Source: Galaxea fascicularis
Taxonomy: Eukaryota; Cnidaria; Anthozoa; Scleractinia; Euphylliidae
DNA: 64,000 nt
Direction: 5' to 3'
Assembly: GCA_948470475.1 (NCBI GenBank)
Contig: OX419347.1
Span: 1,191,001 to 1,255,000 of the forward strand
The notes under the pieces are model-generated. The model searched no databases, was not told the DNA's origin, and worked only from the letters and a program-made list of their open reading frames with translations. The position numbers and the translations under genes were made by a program. Positions 21,745-33,700 of the stretch are shown here, one piece after another; positions within the stretch are counted from its first letter, which is position 1; every line of letters starts with the position of its first letter.

Positions 21745-22737
21745 TTAAGGGCAAGTAAAAGTTGATAAGTAGGTATCTGGTTGCTTATTCACAAACTCTG
21801 TCATACTTTCAACAAATTTAAAATAGTTGTATTTGATGTCATATTCCATATCATACCAAAAATTAATGGCAATGCACCCATGAGATTGTTGAACATGGTG
21901 AAACCATAAGGAAGGTAGGTAAAGCATTTCGCCACTATTTACTGTGCAAGTGATGGGGTCAGCTTTAGCAAATTTGGGATACTTTTTAACATCTGGATTC
22001 AGAGGATCAATAGCAATCCACGGTACTTTGTTTGAGGTTGCGAAATGCTCTCCACTATCCTCAACTATTTCGAAATTTCCACTATCTGTAGCTTTGAATC
22101 TAGCGGGTGTGTAAAGCTCATAAGGAATCAAGGGTAGATCACTTGGTGGTAGCAATGTGAATATCTTTCTGCCCCTTATCACACAGTACAAGTTTTCGTA
22201 ATGGTCCTTATGCATGGAGGTGACGGCTCGCTCGTCACCCATCCAAAAATTTACCGCGTCGGGTTGTTTACCGAATGCCTCCGTTGCCCACGAAATGTCA
22301 GATGCTGCTTCGTCGCACAACTCCTGGAATTCGTCTATAAGGTTAGAATTTTGTTTCTGAACGTAAAATATCCCTGGATCCTGGTTCTTCCCTTCTAGAA
22401 TATCCAAAAATTCAGAAAACTGCATCTCTCGTTCCTCTGGCATCACAAATTTATCCCCTAAAACTGCATCGGCATATCCATTTGGTGTCACGGCAACTGT
22501 CACTAATCTTCGACCGATTTTCTCTCTTAGATAATCGTTATTCCATTTCTCAAGCGCTGGCCAATGGTTAAACGCATTTTGGATTATCACTGGAACATTC
22601 GGGCTCACCCAATCTCTCAGGAATCCTAACGAACTTGGAGCTTTTTCGAGTCTTGGAACCTCCGAGCTTAGATAAAGTTCTCTTGCTTCGAGAGACAAGT
22701 TCTCTAGTGCCTCTGATATCGTATTTACAGAAGCCAT
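21745..22737 (-). CDS. JMJD7: JMJD7-like JmjC oxygenase / peptidase, single exon
   Basis: JmjC-fold Fe(II)/2-oxoglutarate oxygenase of the JMJD7 family; the human protein is reported as a (3S)-lysyl hydroxylase of TRAF-family GTPases DRG1/DRG2. The reading frame is 330 residues, close to the usual length (about 316), starting at the MASVNT methionine; a methionine 12 codons upstream is in frame but less likely. Seen: N-terminal helix, '[18 protein letters not shown]' entry to the fold, iron ligands H176 and D178 in the HKD motif followed by HYENLYC, and the distal histidine in LWFHHV (280/281), then [11 protein letters not shown] typical of this family. No intron. AATAAA on this strand at 21628-21633. 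It diverges from COMMD2 with 173 bp between start codons. Confidence 0.93.
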   Translation of the reverse strand: MASVNTISEALENLSLEARELYLSSEVPRLEKAPSSLGFLRDWVSPNVPVIIQNAFNHWPALEKWNNDYLREKIGRRLVTVAVTPNGYADAVLGDKFVMPEEREMQFSEFLDILEGKNQDPGIFYVQKQNSNLIDEFQELCDEAASDISWATEAFGKQPDAVNFWMGDERAVTSMHKDHYENLYCVIRGRKIFTLLPPSDLPLIPYELYTPARFKATDSGNFEIVEDSGEHFATSNKVPWIAIDPLNPDVKKYPKFAKADPITCTVNSGEMLYLPSLWFHHVQQSHGCIAINFWYDMEYDIKYNYFKFVESMTEFVNKQPDTYLSTFTCP

Positions 22738-22910
22738 TACTGAATAAAAAGCCAATGAGAGCTGTTCAAACAAACTCTGAAACTTTCAAGCTAGGCCGCC
22801 ATATTGGTTTAGTGAAAGCGTGGCTGCTAAGTCTTGTCCCCAGTACCAATTTCTCTGTTGGGGTAGTGTCTACAATTTCGGTCTTTCTTTTGTTTTGCTG
22901 AATTTGGAAT
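22738..22910. promoter_or_regulatory. Bidirectional promoter JMJD7 / COMMD2
   Basis: Only 173 bp separate the start codons of two divergent single-exon genes, so both core promoters must lie here or within the 5' ends of the genes. The gap holds two CCAAT/ATTGG motifs ('gccaatgag' at about 22752 and 'atattggttt' at about 22801) and no TATA box. Confidence 0.7.
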
Positions 22911-23513
22911 ATGCTTTTGGTTCTTTCTGAAGAGCAAAAGGAACATTTGAAGTTCCTGACATCTGTGGAGATCGATGTTATCCTAGAGTTTGCTCGAATA
23001 TCCCTGGATTCGATACTTAAAGGCTCTTCAAACCCGAAAATCTTCCTAGCTGCAGCCCAAAAGCTGGGTGTTGATGTCAACACTGTGAAGAATGGAATTA
23101 GCGGTTTACAACATGTCTTGACTGAAAGTTCGCGCCTTATGATTGGTGAAATAGACTTCCAGGACTCAGTGTTGACGCTTGGTTTCTCCGAAGAGGTGAT
23201 CACTGCACTGTTACAGATGTATCTAGCAAATCGTAGAGAGATCAGGAATATCCTTAGTGAAATGAGCTTAGGAGTTCCCCAATATCATGATTTGGAGTGG
23301 AGATTCGACGTGGAGTTGGCCAGTAGATCACTGCAACATCAAACAAATCCTGTGCTTATTATGAGGCTGCACACCAAGGAAGGAGAGGAGAAGTCTGCAG
23401 ATGTTCTACAAACAGACCCTGTGAATTTAATTCATCTTACCACGGAGCTAGAGAATGCAATGCAGGAAATGAAGACTGCACATTGTAGAAGAATTGTTAG
23501 GAATATAAAATGA
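22911..23513 (+). CDS. COMMD2: COMM domain-containing protein 2, single exon
   Basis: Subunit of the COMMD/CCDC22/CCDC93 (Commander) complex, which works with retriever in endosomal cargo recycling and in NF-kB control. The frame gives 200 residues starting MLLVLSEEQKEHL, the usual length and start for COMMD2. The N-terminal helical half contains LLTESS-like (VLTESSRLMI) and DFQDSVLTLGFSEE blocks; the C-terminal COMM domain runs from about 'YHDLEWRFDVELASRSL' to the conserved end 'HCRRIVRNIK'. No intron. AATAAA at 23537. It shares a promoter with JMJD7. Confidence 0.96.
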   Translation: MLLVLSEEQKEHLKFLTSVEIDVILEFARISLDSILKGSSNPKIFLAAAQKLGVDVNTVKNGISGLQHVLTESSRLMIGEIDFQDSVLTLGFSEEVITALLQMYLANRREIRNILSEMSLGVPQYHDLEWRFDVELASRSLQHQTNPVLIMRLHTKEGEEKSADVLQTDPVNLIHLTTELENAMQEMKTAHCRRIVRNIK

Positions 23514-25596
23514 ATAACTGAGGGCTGTTTGAAGCAAATAAACTTTAATCTGTTATATTGATAGTTGATCTCATGATGCCATACGTATAGTCAGTCAAGG
23601 TGGTTTGTGCAGCAAGGCACATTTTGAAAAACAAATCAGTAAAGCCAGTGTATGTTGTTACTGAGGTGCGATTTCATTGTGTAGAGATGATGATAACAAT
23701 GCCAGTGCATGGTGATGGTGATAGTGATGAGCATGACTATGACAATGCTAATGACGATGATGTTATTATGAAGTCGGTTATGATGACAAGAATTGCAGCT
23801 TTATTTTTGTTACTCGTACTCTTCTATTCTCAGTTTGACACACCCAAACATAATGCTTGGAAAACGTGTACAGCAGTGTTGTGAGACATGCTGCCAAAAG
23901 TAGTTCTGGGCCCGGTTGTCCGAAAGCCGATTAACCTAATCCAGGATTAGTGTAAACTTTGGTTGCAGTTTTTCACTTTTGGACGAAAGTTGTTTCTGCT
24001 GCTTTTTGTTTTTCAGGATTGACTTCCCCTAATCTAAAATTTTGCAGAATATCAGCATTGAACGTTTGGGGATAGAGAAATAACCTCCTTGATTAATTTT
24101 TAATCTTGGATTAGTGTTAATCGGCTTGAACAACCGGGCCCTGTAGAACAGATCAGTAGCTTTTAGTTGATTGGTCTCATGGACTGGACTGATTTCCTTG
24201 GATTGTCAGTCCATTGTTTAAGCCTATTTTTGTCTCTTGTAGGTTGAATTTTATACATTTCTGAATATAAACTTTGAAAAATATCAAGCACTTGTCTGAA
24301 TACTTTAGCCCCTTGGCACCACTCTCCTTAACTCACCCCCATCCACCAACCCCTAGCTCTCCTTTTTTAGTCCCTTTAGTCCAAGTTCTATACTAAGACA
24401 CCCTCATCCCTGGACTTCCAACTTCCTTGGGAGTAGAGTCTATGGATGTTTTTTGGAAATTAGTATTTATCAAAGGTAGAAATGACAAACTGTTTTCAGT
24501 TGTAGGAGAAAAACAAAAAATTGCAATTACAACAAAGAATTCCATCACTTTAACCAAATAATAATTTATTCTTTGTACAACTTTATGGTTCTCATAAGAG
24601 GCCAATGGATAGCTTCTTTTCAGGGCTGTTATGCAAGTCTGCACTGCTAAGGAAAGATGTGCATTGAACTGATTCATTCAAATCCAAATAACAAATTTTA
24701 GCAATGAGAGCAAGCCACATAACATTTTTTTCAAGTTCTAATCCATTTCCATTGTTGCTATTAATGGTAACAGACGAAAGTTAACAGCTTCAGTGCGGAA
24801 ACGTACTCTTTGTCATTAAAACTAAGCCATTACTTTCAGCGTTCTGATGATGAAAATGCATTTTGGCTATTATACTGCATACTAAGATGGTGTGACAGTG
24901 CCCCTTCTGAGGCACAGGTAATAGTCTCCAGCCCAAGCCTGTCACAACTGACAGTGTGCAAAAAGGATGCATGCACCAAAAAGCAACTGACCTGAAAATA
25001 TGCACCCCATTAAGTTAGTGCTGAGATGCCAGGGAGAAGGCTTTTAGTGATTAGGACATGCAAGACATGATTCTTTCCCACACAAAAGAAGGTTAGAACA
25101 TTTCTTTCAACTTCACCTTACCATCCTTAAGAGAAAAGGTTAAATCATTGGACATAATAAAGTCTTTTCTGCATCAACCCTTTACACCAATTAATCTATG
25201 TTAAAAATTCATGTCATGCTTAAACACTGAAAAAAGATGAAAATAAGTTGCTTTGAATGTTGGTTATTGCCTAAGAAAGTCCAAAACATATTTCTCTATG
25301 AGTCTTCTAAGACTAAAGGTGATTAAAAGACACCTTTATACCTGATTTGCAAGCTCTAACCAAGTGAATTGGCCTTTTGCCTTTACTAAATAATTCCTCA
25401 ACAAGTTGTTCCTGCTTAAATGGACCGTGTTTTAAATTCTCTAACTATGCTTAAATCTTCATTCTGCTGGGTGGAACACTCCTTTATTTTAGTGCCCATT
25501 TTTCAGAAATTTCTTTCCTGCACAAGAAAGTACAACTTGTTGTGAGAGAGTCATTCTGTTTCTTCAGTTTCCCAGTTATGTCTACTTTTTTGTCCT
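23514..25596. other. Convergent 3' region COMMD2 / CDC16
   Basis: It holds the COMMD2 3' UTR (AATAAA at 23537), a GAT/ATG-rich low-complexity stretch near 23688-23770, the inverted-repeat element at 23908-24141, and the CDC16 3' UTR on the minus strand (TTTATT at 25483-25488). I see no other gene. Confidence 0.6.
23908..24141. mobile_element. MITE family D, GGGCCCGGTTGT-ended, complete copy
   Basis: The left end gggcccggttgtccgaaagc and right end 'ttcaacaaccgggccc'-type form an inverted repeat continuing into 'cgattaa...aatccaggatta'. The length is 234 bp. A second copy of the same family, cut by the window end, starts at about 63801. Confidence 0.85.
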
Positions 25597-27246
25597 TCAG
25601 TCACTTTCCTCATCTGATCTTTCTTCCATTTCGATGCTCATGTCATTTTCTTCTTTCACCTCTGCATCAACCTCCAGTGTCAGCTGTTCAAGTGTTTCAC
25701 CAAGCATGTGAACACTAAATGTATCCTCTCGTTGTATTCCTAAGGCCTTGTGGAAGTAGCTGATAGCCTCATGATGATTCCCCAGAAGACTATTTACAAA
25801 TCCAAGGGCAGAGAAAGTGGATGCTTTGTTTGGTACAAGAACAAGTGCCTGTTTATGGTAACGCAATGCTTCTTGGTATCTCCCCAGTTTCCGGCATGCA
25901 TGACCAAGATTATTGAGTAGGGTTTCCCACGTTTCAGACAAGACTTCTCCTCCACTAAACTGTGCTTTCTGGAGGGCTTCTTTGAAATATTTCTCAGCTG
26001 AGAAGTAGTCACCACTTTGGAAAGCAATCACACCCATTTCTTGTTTAACAAAAGGGTCATCTGGAGAAAGAACTAGAGCCTGAATGAAGAACCTCTCGGC
26101 AAGTTTAGCATTGTTTGTCTTGCCATATTCAAGGCCAATGTAAAGGAGTGGCAAATGACAACGAGGCATCAGCTTAGAGGCCGTAAAGTATGCTGCCATT
26201 GCTTGATCATGCTCTCCTTCTGCAGCAAATGCATGGCCAAATGCAAGCCATGCTGGGCCATAAACACGTTCCAGGCTTGTAGCTTTACTGAAGTACCTGC
26301 GTGCTTGCTCATACTTTTCAATGACATAGTAGTAGCAACCGACAGCATACCAAGCAACGGCCTTCTGCGGATAGTTGTCAACCAACTTGTGCCCGAGGAA
26401 GAAGAGCTCATTCGTTTTCTTCAGCTCCACCAGGCATGTGATATGAATGGGTAAGCAAGCCTCGTGGTAAGGATCAGAGCCAAGGACAGCTGATGTCATC
26501 TTGAATGACAGATTGTAACTGCAGTTGTAGAAGTGCCGTTCAGCCATACCTGCAACTACATCCAGGTTATCATTGAGACTTTCCAGCCCAGCCGGGAGCT
26601 TGGGATCAATGGGTTTGGAATATTTCTTTGTTTTACTCTCGTACAAGAATTTTAAGAGATCAACTTCCTCTGGCATGCATTGTTCTGAAAACGGTAGAGA
26701 CATCAGAAGCTCTCTTTCCTCCTTTTCAGTGAGCATATGATGCGAGACTAGCAGCTCGAAGGCTTCGAAGCAGTGTACGTCACTTCTGAGTGCGTCTTTA
26801 TAACAATCGGTTGCCAAACTTCTGTTGTCTACTGCCTCGTACACCATCCCCTTTAACACACAAACTGCACTTTCCAGTTTTTTGGTTCCACCACCAAAAC
26901 ACATCTCAGTGGGAAGATCCTTGTCCCCGGACTCTTTATGCTCCATTTCCAGGATCTCTAATGCCTCTTGCCACTGTTTTAACTCCGCATGGCACTTTGC
27001 AGCGAGATAGCGGCAAGCAAGGGTGGTTTGTAGAACACCTCGACTTTTCAAGGCATGAGCTGCTCTAAGGAACTGCCCGGTCAAAAATAGCGCTTGTGCA
27101 AACCAGTAAACATCTTGGATGTCTCCATTGGATAACGAAACAGCTTTGTCTGCCCAAAACAACGCTGTTTTATACAGATGCATATCTATGTACTGACGGA
27201 CAAGGTTTCGGAGCTGAGAAATATCAACCTTCCCGCCAGACGCCAT
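25597..27246 (-). CDS. CDC16: CDC16 / APC6, anaphase-promoting complex TPR subunit, single exon
   Basis: TPR scaffold subunit of the anaphase-promoting complex/cyclosome, the ubiquitin ligase that drives mitotic exit. The intact frame of 549 residues starts MASGGKVDISQLRNLVRQYID. Family blocks in order: TALFWADKAVSL, YWFAQALFLTGQF, CRYLAAKCHAELKQWQ, 'CFEAFELLVSHHMLTEKEE', 'ERHFYNCSYNLSFKMTSAVL', HKLVDNYPQKAVAWYAVGCY, 'YGPAWLAFGHAFAAEGEHDQ', 'LLYIGLEYGKTNNAKLAERF', 'LLNNLGHACRKLGRYQEALR', and an acidic tail ending ERSDEESD. At least ten TPR units can be read. It is somewhat shorter than the human protein (about 620), mainly at the C-terminus. It has no intron, unlike the intron-rich vertebrate gene. 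AATAAA on this strand at 25483-25488. It diverges from Dab across 472 bp. Confidence 0.96.
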   Translation of the reverse strand: MASGGKVDISQLRNLVRQYIDMHLYKTALFWADKAVSLSNGDIQDVYWFAQALFLTGQFLRAAHALKSRGVLQTTLACRYLAAKCHAELKQWQEALEILEMEHKESGDKDLPTEMCFGGGTKKLESAVCVLKGMVYEAVDNRSLATDCYKDALRSDVHCFEAFELLVSHHMLTEKEERELLMSLPFSEQCMPEEVDLLKFLYESKTKKYSKPIDPKLPAGLESLNDNLDVVAGMAERHFYNCSYNLSFKMTSAVLGSDPYHEACLPIHITCLVELKKTNELFFLGHKLVDNYPQKAVAWYAVGCYYYVIEKYEQARRYFSKATSLERVYGPAWLAFGHAFAAEGEHDQAMAAYFTASKLMPRCHLPLLYIGLEYGKTNNAKLAERFFIQALVLSPDDPFVKQEMGVIAFQSGDYFSAEKYFKEALQKAQFSGGEVLSETWETLLNNLGHACRKLGRYQEALRYHKQALVLVPNKASTFSALGFVNSLLGNHHEAISYFHKALGIQREDTFSVHMLGETLEQLTLEVDAEVKEENDMSIEMEERSDEESD

Positions 27247-27718
27247 TTTGGATTTTGTGGTAATACCGCTTGCACGTAATTTTGGATTAGTACAAAAAAT
27301 TCTTAGGGGAGTAGAGCAAGGTAAAACTTTTGTTAAGCTATATAATTCGTTTGTTGTTATCCTAAGGTTTTGGTATTGTTCTTACTGGGATTAAAAAGTA
27401 ACGAGAGTTTCTTGCTGCTATTATTTCCCTTTAGATGTATTGATGATTAGCAAAAAAATGGTTTCGAAACAATGACCTCATCTAGAGTGGTGTTGTCCCC
27501 TCCCCTAACAGTAATTTCAACATCCCAGAGGCTGCGAGAAATGGCAAAATGGCCGAAATGCTATGATATATGATACAGCGCGTGTTTAGAAGTTTTTTCC
27601 CGGATTTCTGGGAGATATTTTGTCAAAATCCTTCTTGCAAGCACGTGTTATCTGAGGACGACCCGGGGATGTAGCATTGTTGGCCTTTTTTCCCAGTTTC
27701 ACAGAACATTTCTCAATT
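27247..27718. promoter_or_regulatory. Divergent promoter region CDC16 / Dab
   Basis: 472 bp separate the two start codons. I see no TATA box or recognisable repeat. The short minus-strand reading frame across 27586-27819 overlaps Dab exon 1 and is probably chance. Confidence 0.5.
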
Positions 27719-30700
27719 ATGTCTTCAGGAGAGAAGGCAGCGAAAGGCAAGGCTAAAGCGTCGTCAAAAACAAAATCCTCGAAGGGTATGTCTCCTAAAG
27801 CTGCTTGTTTTTTCGACATTGTTTTTCAAATGAAAATATGTTTTACCCTGAGCTGCTTTTAATCATTTTTCTTAGGTTTTAAGGCATTAAACAGCCTTGC
27901 TTATTAATAATTCTCTCATCAAACATTGTCCAGAATCCATCTTGAACTATCGATGCGCTCAATTGAAGTGTCAAACTAATTTCATGTGTTATATTGTTCT
28001 TAATCGTGAGTGGTACATGGCTGTAGGTGATTATCCATTTAACACTTTGTTATTTTGTTTTCACCCTTGACGATGTTTAGGAAAGGAAGCTTCGGTGAAT
28101 GATCAGCGATTTCGTGGAGATGGTGTCAAGTTCAAGTGTAAGGTTGGGACGAGCATCAATCTTTCTACTTTCTGGTTTTTTTATTTCGTCGGCACCATTA
28201 AAAAAGTGAAGTATTTTTACAAGTATCACTTCTAAGGGTATTTTGTATACCACGGCAAATAAATTCAATGCAAAACAATACTAGTATGTAAACACGGTAG
28301 GTACCACATGCCGGCTAAATGAATATGTTGTGAAAGAGTCACATATTTGAATTTCAGCTAGTTGGCTCGATGGATGTGAGTGGTGCAAGAGGGGATGCTA
28401 TGTGCGCTGAAGCAATAAAAACTTTAAGGGTAAGTAAGGCGCAAGCTTCTATACAAGATTATAGCTAAATTAGTGGACTTAACAAACTTGTATATTTTTA
28501 CTAAATACGTTGTCGAGTCAGTTAAAAGGCAATCCGCAGTTTGCGGAATGTACCAATTGGTCTTGTTTTCTGTGGGTTTCTTCTGTTTGTAATGGTTAAA
28601 CGTCATTTCAATACGAACGATGCTTTTGGTGTTTCTAATGTGTTAATGGGCTTAACAGTTCATTCATTATCCAAAGCATAATTTTACACATTTTCTTTGC
28701 ATTCTTCTAATACCATCAGTTTTCAGGTATATGCCTTGAAATTGAATGTTAATGGCGGTATACTTACTGCAGTTTACCTGGTTTTTAGTCATAAACTGAC
28801 TTCACTTGAGGGTGATCCATGAGTTTTCTTTGTCAAAAACACTGAGATCTGTTAAGATTTACTGCAAGCTGCAAAGTCTGAGAGAACCTCTGGAGATGAG
28901 AAGGCCAACTGTACTATGTTAATGAGGCAGGCCCCTCTCCCACCCACCACCGTTTTTGGACATAATCAACACAGTGTCAGTACCTGTTTTCTCCCTCAAA
29001 AAAAGCACCTTGCTAAAGCAGAAAGTCTTACTTGGTCAAAAATCCTATTTTCATTTTTGAACAAGTTGCTTGTACTGTCCAGTGATTAAAAACATTCAAT
29101 ATTTTTTCTAACATTGTAACCCAGCTGCAAGCACTTAAATCACACAAAGAAAGTGGTGAGCATAAGCAGAGGATTGTGATATATGTAACTCTGAAGGGTA
29201 TAAGGATTGTGGATGAGAAAACCCAGGTGAGTATTAAAATTAATTTAGATGATAAGTTAAACTGGCTGTAATGGTAAGGCCAAAAGCTGTTGAGGTTTTT
29301 TTTCTTTTAAATATGCACAGATAGAGTTAAGTAACATAGCATTATCACTCATCCTGTGATTCTTGACTTCTTCAGTGTATCTTAAGATATTTCATTGGTT
29401 TTTGACTATTTTGTGTCTAACTGCCAAATTGCCCTCAGCCTGTCTAAAAAAAATACATAAAGGGGATAGTTTCTAAAGAAACTGTGGTGCTGCGTCAGTG
29501 GGGAAGTAGTACACAAAGATTTTGGTATTATCAACAGAGTTGATAAATGTAAATTGACCACCGTACAGGGATTCTAAAAGCTGACGTTTCGAGCGCTAGC
29601 CCTTCGTCAGATTCGCTGGATTCGCTCTGATGAAGGGCTAGTGCTCGAAACGTCAGCTTTTAGAATCACTGTACGGTGGTCAATTTACATTTATCAACTC
29701 TGTTTAAAAAAAATACAGTTTGTTACCTACAACTAAGTATTCATTTGATTAAGGAGGGACCATCTTTCTATAGCTTTATGAAGAAGTTGTCTGAAAGGAA
29801 GGTTCAGAGATCTCCGTAAGCCCCGGCGACGGGCGAAAATCGCCGGCTAGTCATCCTGGGCGCGCCGGCTACTCAGATCCAATTAAAAAAATAAAAAAAT
29901 ACTTTGTTTTACATCAAACAGCAACTTTTCCACTTGCGACACCTACTTTCCCTTGGGTAAATACATTTGGAAATAAATAAAGTTTTCCTTAAAGAGCCAG
30001 GTGTCCAACTATTGTTTTTGACTGAATAAACTTTAAAGTTTCGTCGAGAATTTCGCCACGAAAAACACTCCATATAAGACAACATATTCTGTATTCTAAC
30101 ACATGCAAAATGGCGGAAAAGGGGCAGCATGGAAGGCACTTGCGCGCCTTAATAAATTCCTCTGCCAGCTACTCTATTTTATTCTCCTTCTACTCCAAAA
30201 TTTAGGGAGAACCCTGAAGGCTGTGATATTAATTAATAATAACTTTTTTTAAATGGCCCCATGCTTGTAACAACTGGACGCTGTTGTTGTCATTGAGTTA
30301 AATGTTCACTATGAAATAATGTTGGATAACATCACTTAATAAAGTTTCTTTTTGATTAAAGTTTGTATTTTTGTCATTGTAGAAAGTACAACATGAGCAT
30401 CCCATCAATAAGATATCATTCATAACTCATGACCCAGAAGACAAGAGAACATTTGGTTATGTTTGCAGTCAGCCCTGTACTACTGGGCATAAGCTGTATG
30501 CTATCAAATCTGAAAAACCTGTAAGTATGACATTGCTGTAGATCTACCTCGATATGGACCTAACTACAAACAGTATTTTTTTTCATATCTGAGCTTGGTG
30601 AAAGACTTGGCTGAAAACAGATGTCCAGTGATGACTTTGTGTTCTAGGTAAAAATTAAATTCAGGTAAAAAAAATTTAACTTAGATTAAAAAACAATTTC

Positions 30701-33700
30701 CTTTGTCTCCTAACCCTGATTACTCATAATTAGGGTCAGGATCCTAACCCTTATTATTGGGTTGCAACACAAAGAGAATTGAGATTCAACCTACTGCTAG
30801 GTTGAAAATTTTTTACGTGAATTCAATTTTTACCTACAACATTTACATCAAAAGAAACATGAGCCAGCCCCAGTGGCAACTTAATCCTTTGTTTGTGGTC
30901 ACTTGTCATTAATGCTGACCCAGTGTTCCAGATGAAAGGGTCTTGGGTCATAAAAACACCCAAGAAAAACAGGGAAGGCCCAGGACCACTGACCCATAAA
31001 GTAATTATCTTCCATGATCTCCAGACTCTGAAAGTTATCTGGAACACTGTTGACCAGCTACTTGGGCATGCATGGAGTCACACATCTATATGGTCATTCA
31101 TGGCATTGTTTGTCATTTCAAGATCTTCATGTGTTTCATGGTTCCCATTTCCCAAATGGTAGTAGGAAATATAAATAAAATAATTTTGAAGTCAGATGCT
31201 GTTCAGTCGTTTGTTTCTAATAATATTATCATAAGTATGAATAAAAGGATACCGACTTTGTAAAGTTTGATCTTTTTGTTTCTTTGTACAAAATGACTGC
31301 ATAGGCTGGAGTTATCACTGGTACCCTGTATGAACTTTTCCAAGTAGTGTTTAAAATACGACAGGAAGCTGGATTAGCAAAGAAGGTTCAAAATTCATCT
31401 CAAGCGCAAAACTCACCTCAGGTATCAAATGGTAAGGAACATTTTTGTGAGTCAATTATTTATAATCATTAAAATGGTAGTTAAACTGTATCTTTGAGCA
31501 TTTTGTATCTCTCAAGCAAATATGGCAATTTCTCTTTTGGTGTTTATTTTCCTATTTGCAGGCCCAAGTGTTGGTGGTCCACAGAATTCTGATGGTATTT
31601 ATGAGGTGAGCTTGGAGGTACCAGTTTTTCTTCCAGTTGATGACTTAAACTTTATTTTTACCTCTATGTATTGTTGTTGATTTCAGGTGCCATATAAAAA
31701 TGGAAATAACAAACAACCCAAACCCAGCCCTAATCTGGATCATGAGTATGCTGAGCCTATAAAACCATCAACAAAAAGTGATCCACATTATAAAGTAAGA
31801 TTTTTTCTCACAACTTGTTAGACATTGCTCTCTTCTCGCAGCCCTCCCTTCTGACAGTGAGTTGTGTCCCAAGAAAAAGCTTGTTCACAGTCAGATTTAT
31901 GATTTGGCATAAATTCCTTTGTAAATCCTTAGGTAGCACGTGTCAAAATGGAATCCATAACACTTCCTTTATAGAAACTCTAAAATAGTTATTGAGTACT
32001 GGTGCATTCCATTAAAGGTTCCCAGCTGGACTCACCTTTCAGTTACATAGTCATCTTAGATGACAGATAATGATACCATAAGAAAATTAATCATCTGATG
32101 AGGGAATTCTATGTTAAATTTAATGCAAAAAGCTGATATTGCGATGAGTGCGATATTGACTTTTGAAGTTAAGTTTAATGTGGAAACCTCAAATCAGGTG
32201 ATTAACTTTTCTTGAATCGCATAGCTTCTTATATATAAAAAGAAAACTAAGCTGAGTTTTCTTTGCCCGGATGTTGCAGCATCAAATCAACTGTTACGAC
32301 TGTCAGAAGCCAGTGAATACGAATCAAGCAAAATTCACAAAACTTTATTTAAACCTTGAGTTTTACAAACCCTTTTTTTCTGGACTTGTACAGGGGCTTT
32401 ACTGGTATATGATATTTTTTATATGGTGAAAATAATTTAACATGATGTGCTGATATTGGTTTTCAAGTTTCAATTCCACTCTGAATACCTTGCCTTGATA
32501 GCCAATCAGGTGGCAAGAATTCATCTAGCTAATGTGAATAATCCACCAGCTTTGAAAGATGCCTCTAACTCAATTATTACTGTCCATATTCTCTTAGGTC
32601 CCCAACAGTCCATCTCTTTCAGCAACACAGTCACCACAGATATCAGATAACAGCAGAGCAAGAGCTGATGTGAATGACAAGCTAGCTTTAAAAAGTATCT
32701 CTAATTCATCACCTCTTCTAAATCGATTACAGTCCTTTGATAAGGTATACACTGTATGTATGTTGCTTCACGTCATTGTTAAGACTTTGCACATTTTCTT
32801 TTGTTACTGATTTTTAGCTCATGGTATTCGTAGAATCCAAAAGGTATTGGGATGGTGGGTTTAGCAGCATCACAGCTCATGGGTAATGCGTAACAAAATA
32901 AACATTGGAGCCAATAGTAGCTTTGAATTTCCCAGTCAATTTACGATTGTCTGGAAGTTGCTTATGGTTGGTAGCCTATCACTGTAATCATATTCATCAC
33001 GTGAATTGTCAACAGTAAATCAATAATGTTTAGAACAGTTCCAGGTTGACATTTTTTCATTAAAGGGAAGGAGGCAAGGTAGCTTGTTATCTATTTCCGC
33101 TCGCCCTTTACTGCCAGTTACTGACACTGTTTGGTGCACTCTGAGTTACATTCCTCCCCGGCTTATCTGTCTTTTTGTGGATTTCTTATCTTGTAAGGTT
33201 TCCCTACCCCTGCACATTCCCTTTATCCCAATACCATCCCAATGCAAACATGTTTTATGTCTTACACTGTATTGAATCCAAGGTGTGAATGATGATAATT
33301 CTTACTATGCCCCCCCCCCCTCCCAACCCCAAACACCATACTTAACCTTTAGAGTGTTGATGTTTTGATCAACCTTCCCACTTCCAGAGTTCCTGTAATA
33401 ATCCGCTGGTGGTACAGGATGTTAGAATCAAGGATTTTGTGCATGGCACCAGACTTGTGGGTGATTACCGTTGTTCTTCCTTCTAGATTATGCAAAACCT
33501 TTCATGCTAACATTTTCTGCTTTTCATGTAGGAACCAGATCAGGTGTCACAAGCTTCTGTTCCTGATTCACCATTCCCGGCTCGTGACAATAGTAGCGCA
33601 GACCTGACATTCTTCAGTTCTTCAGTCTTTGACACAGCACCAAGTGAATCAGGAATGGCAGACACAGTGTCTGTAGCATCTTCAGCTGACGTTTCAATGC

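Noticed and set aside
27586..27819. 77-codon minus-strand frame opposite Dab exon 1
   Set aside because: Antisense to the Lys/Ser-rich first exon of Dab and lacking any recognised motif.
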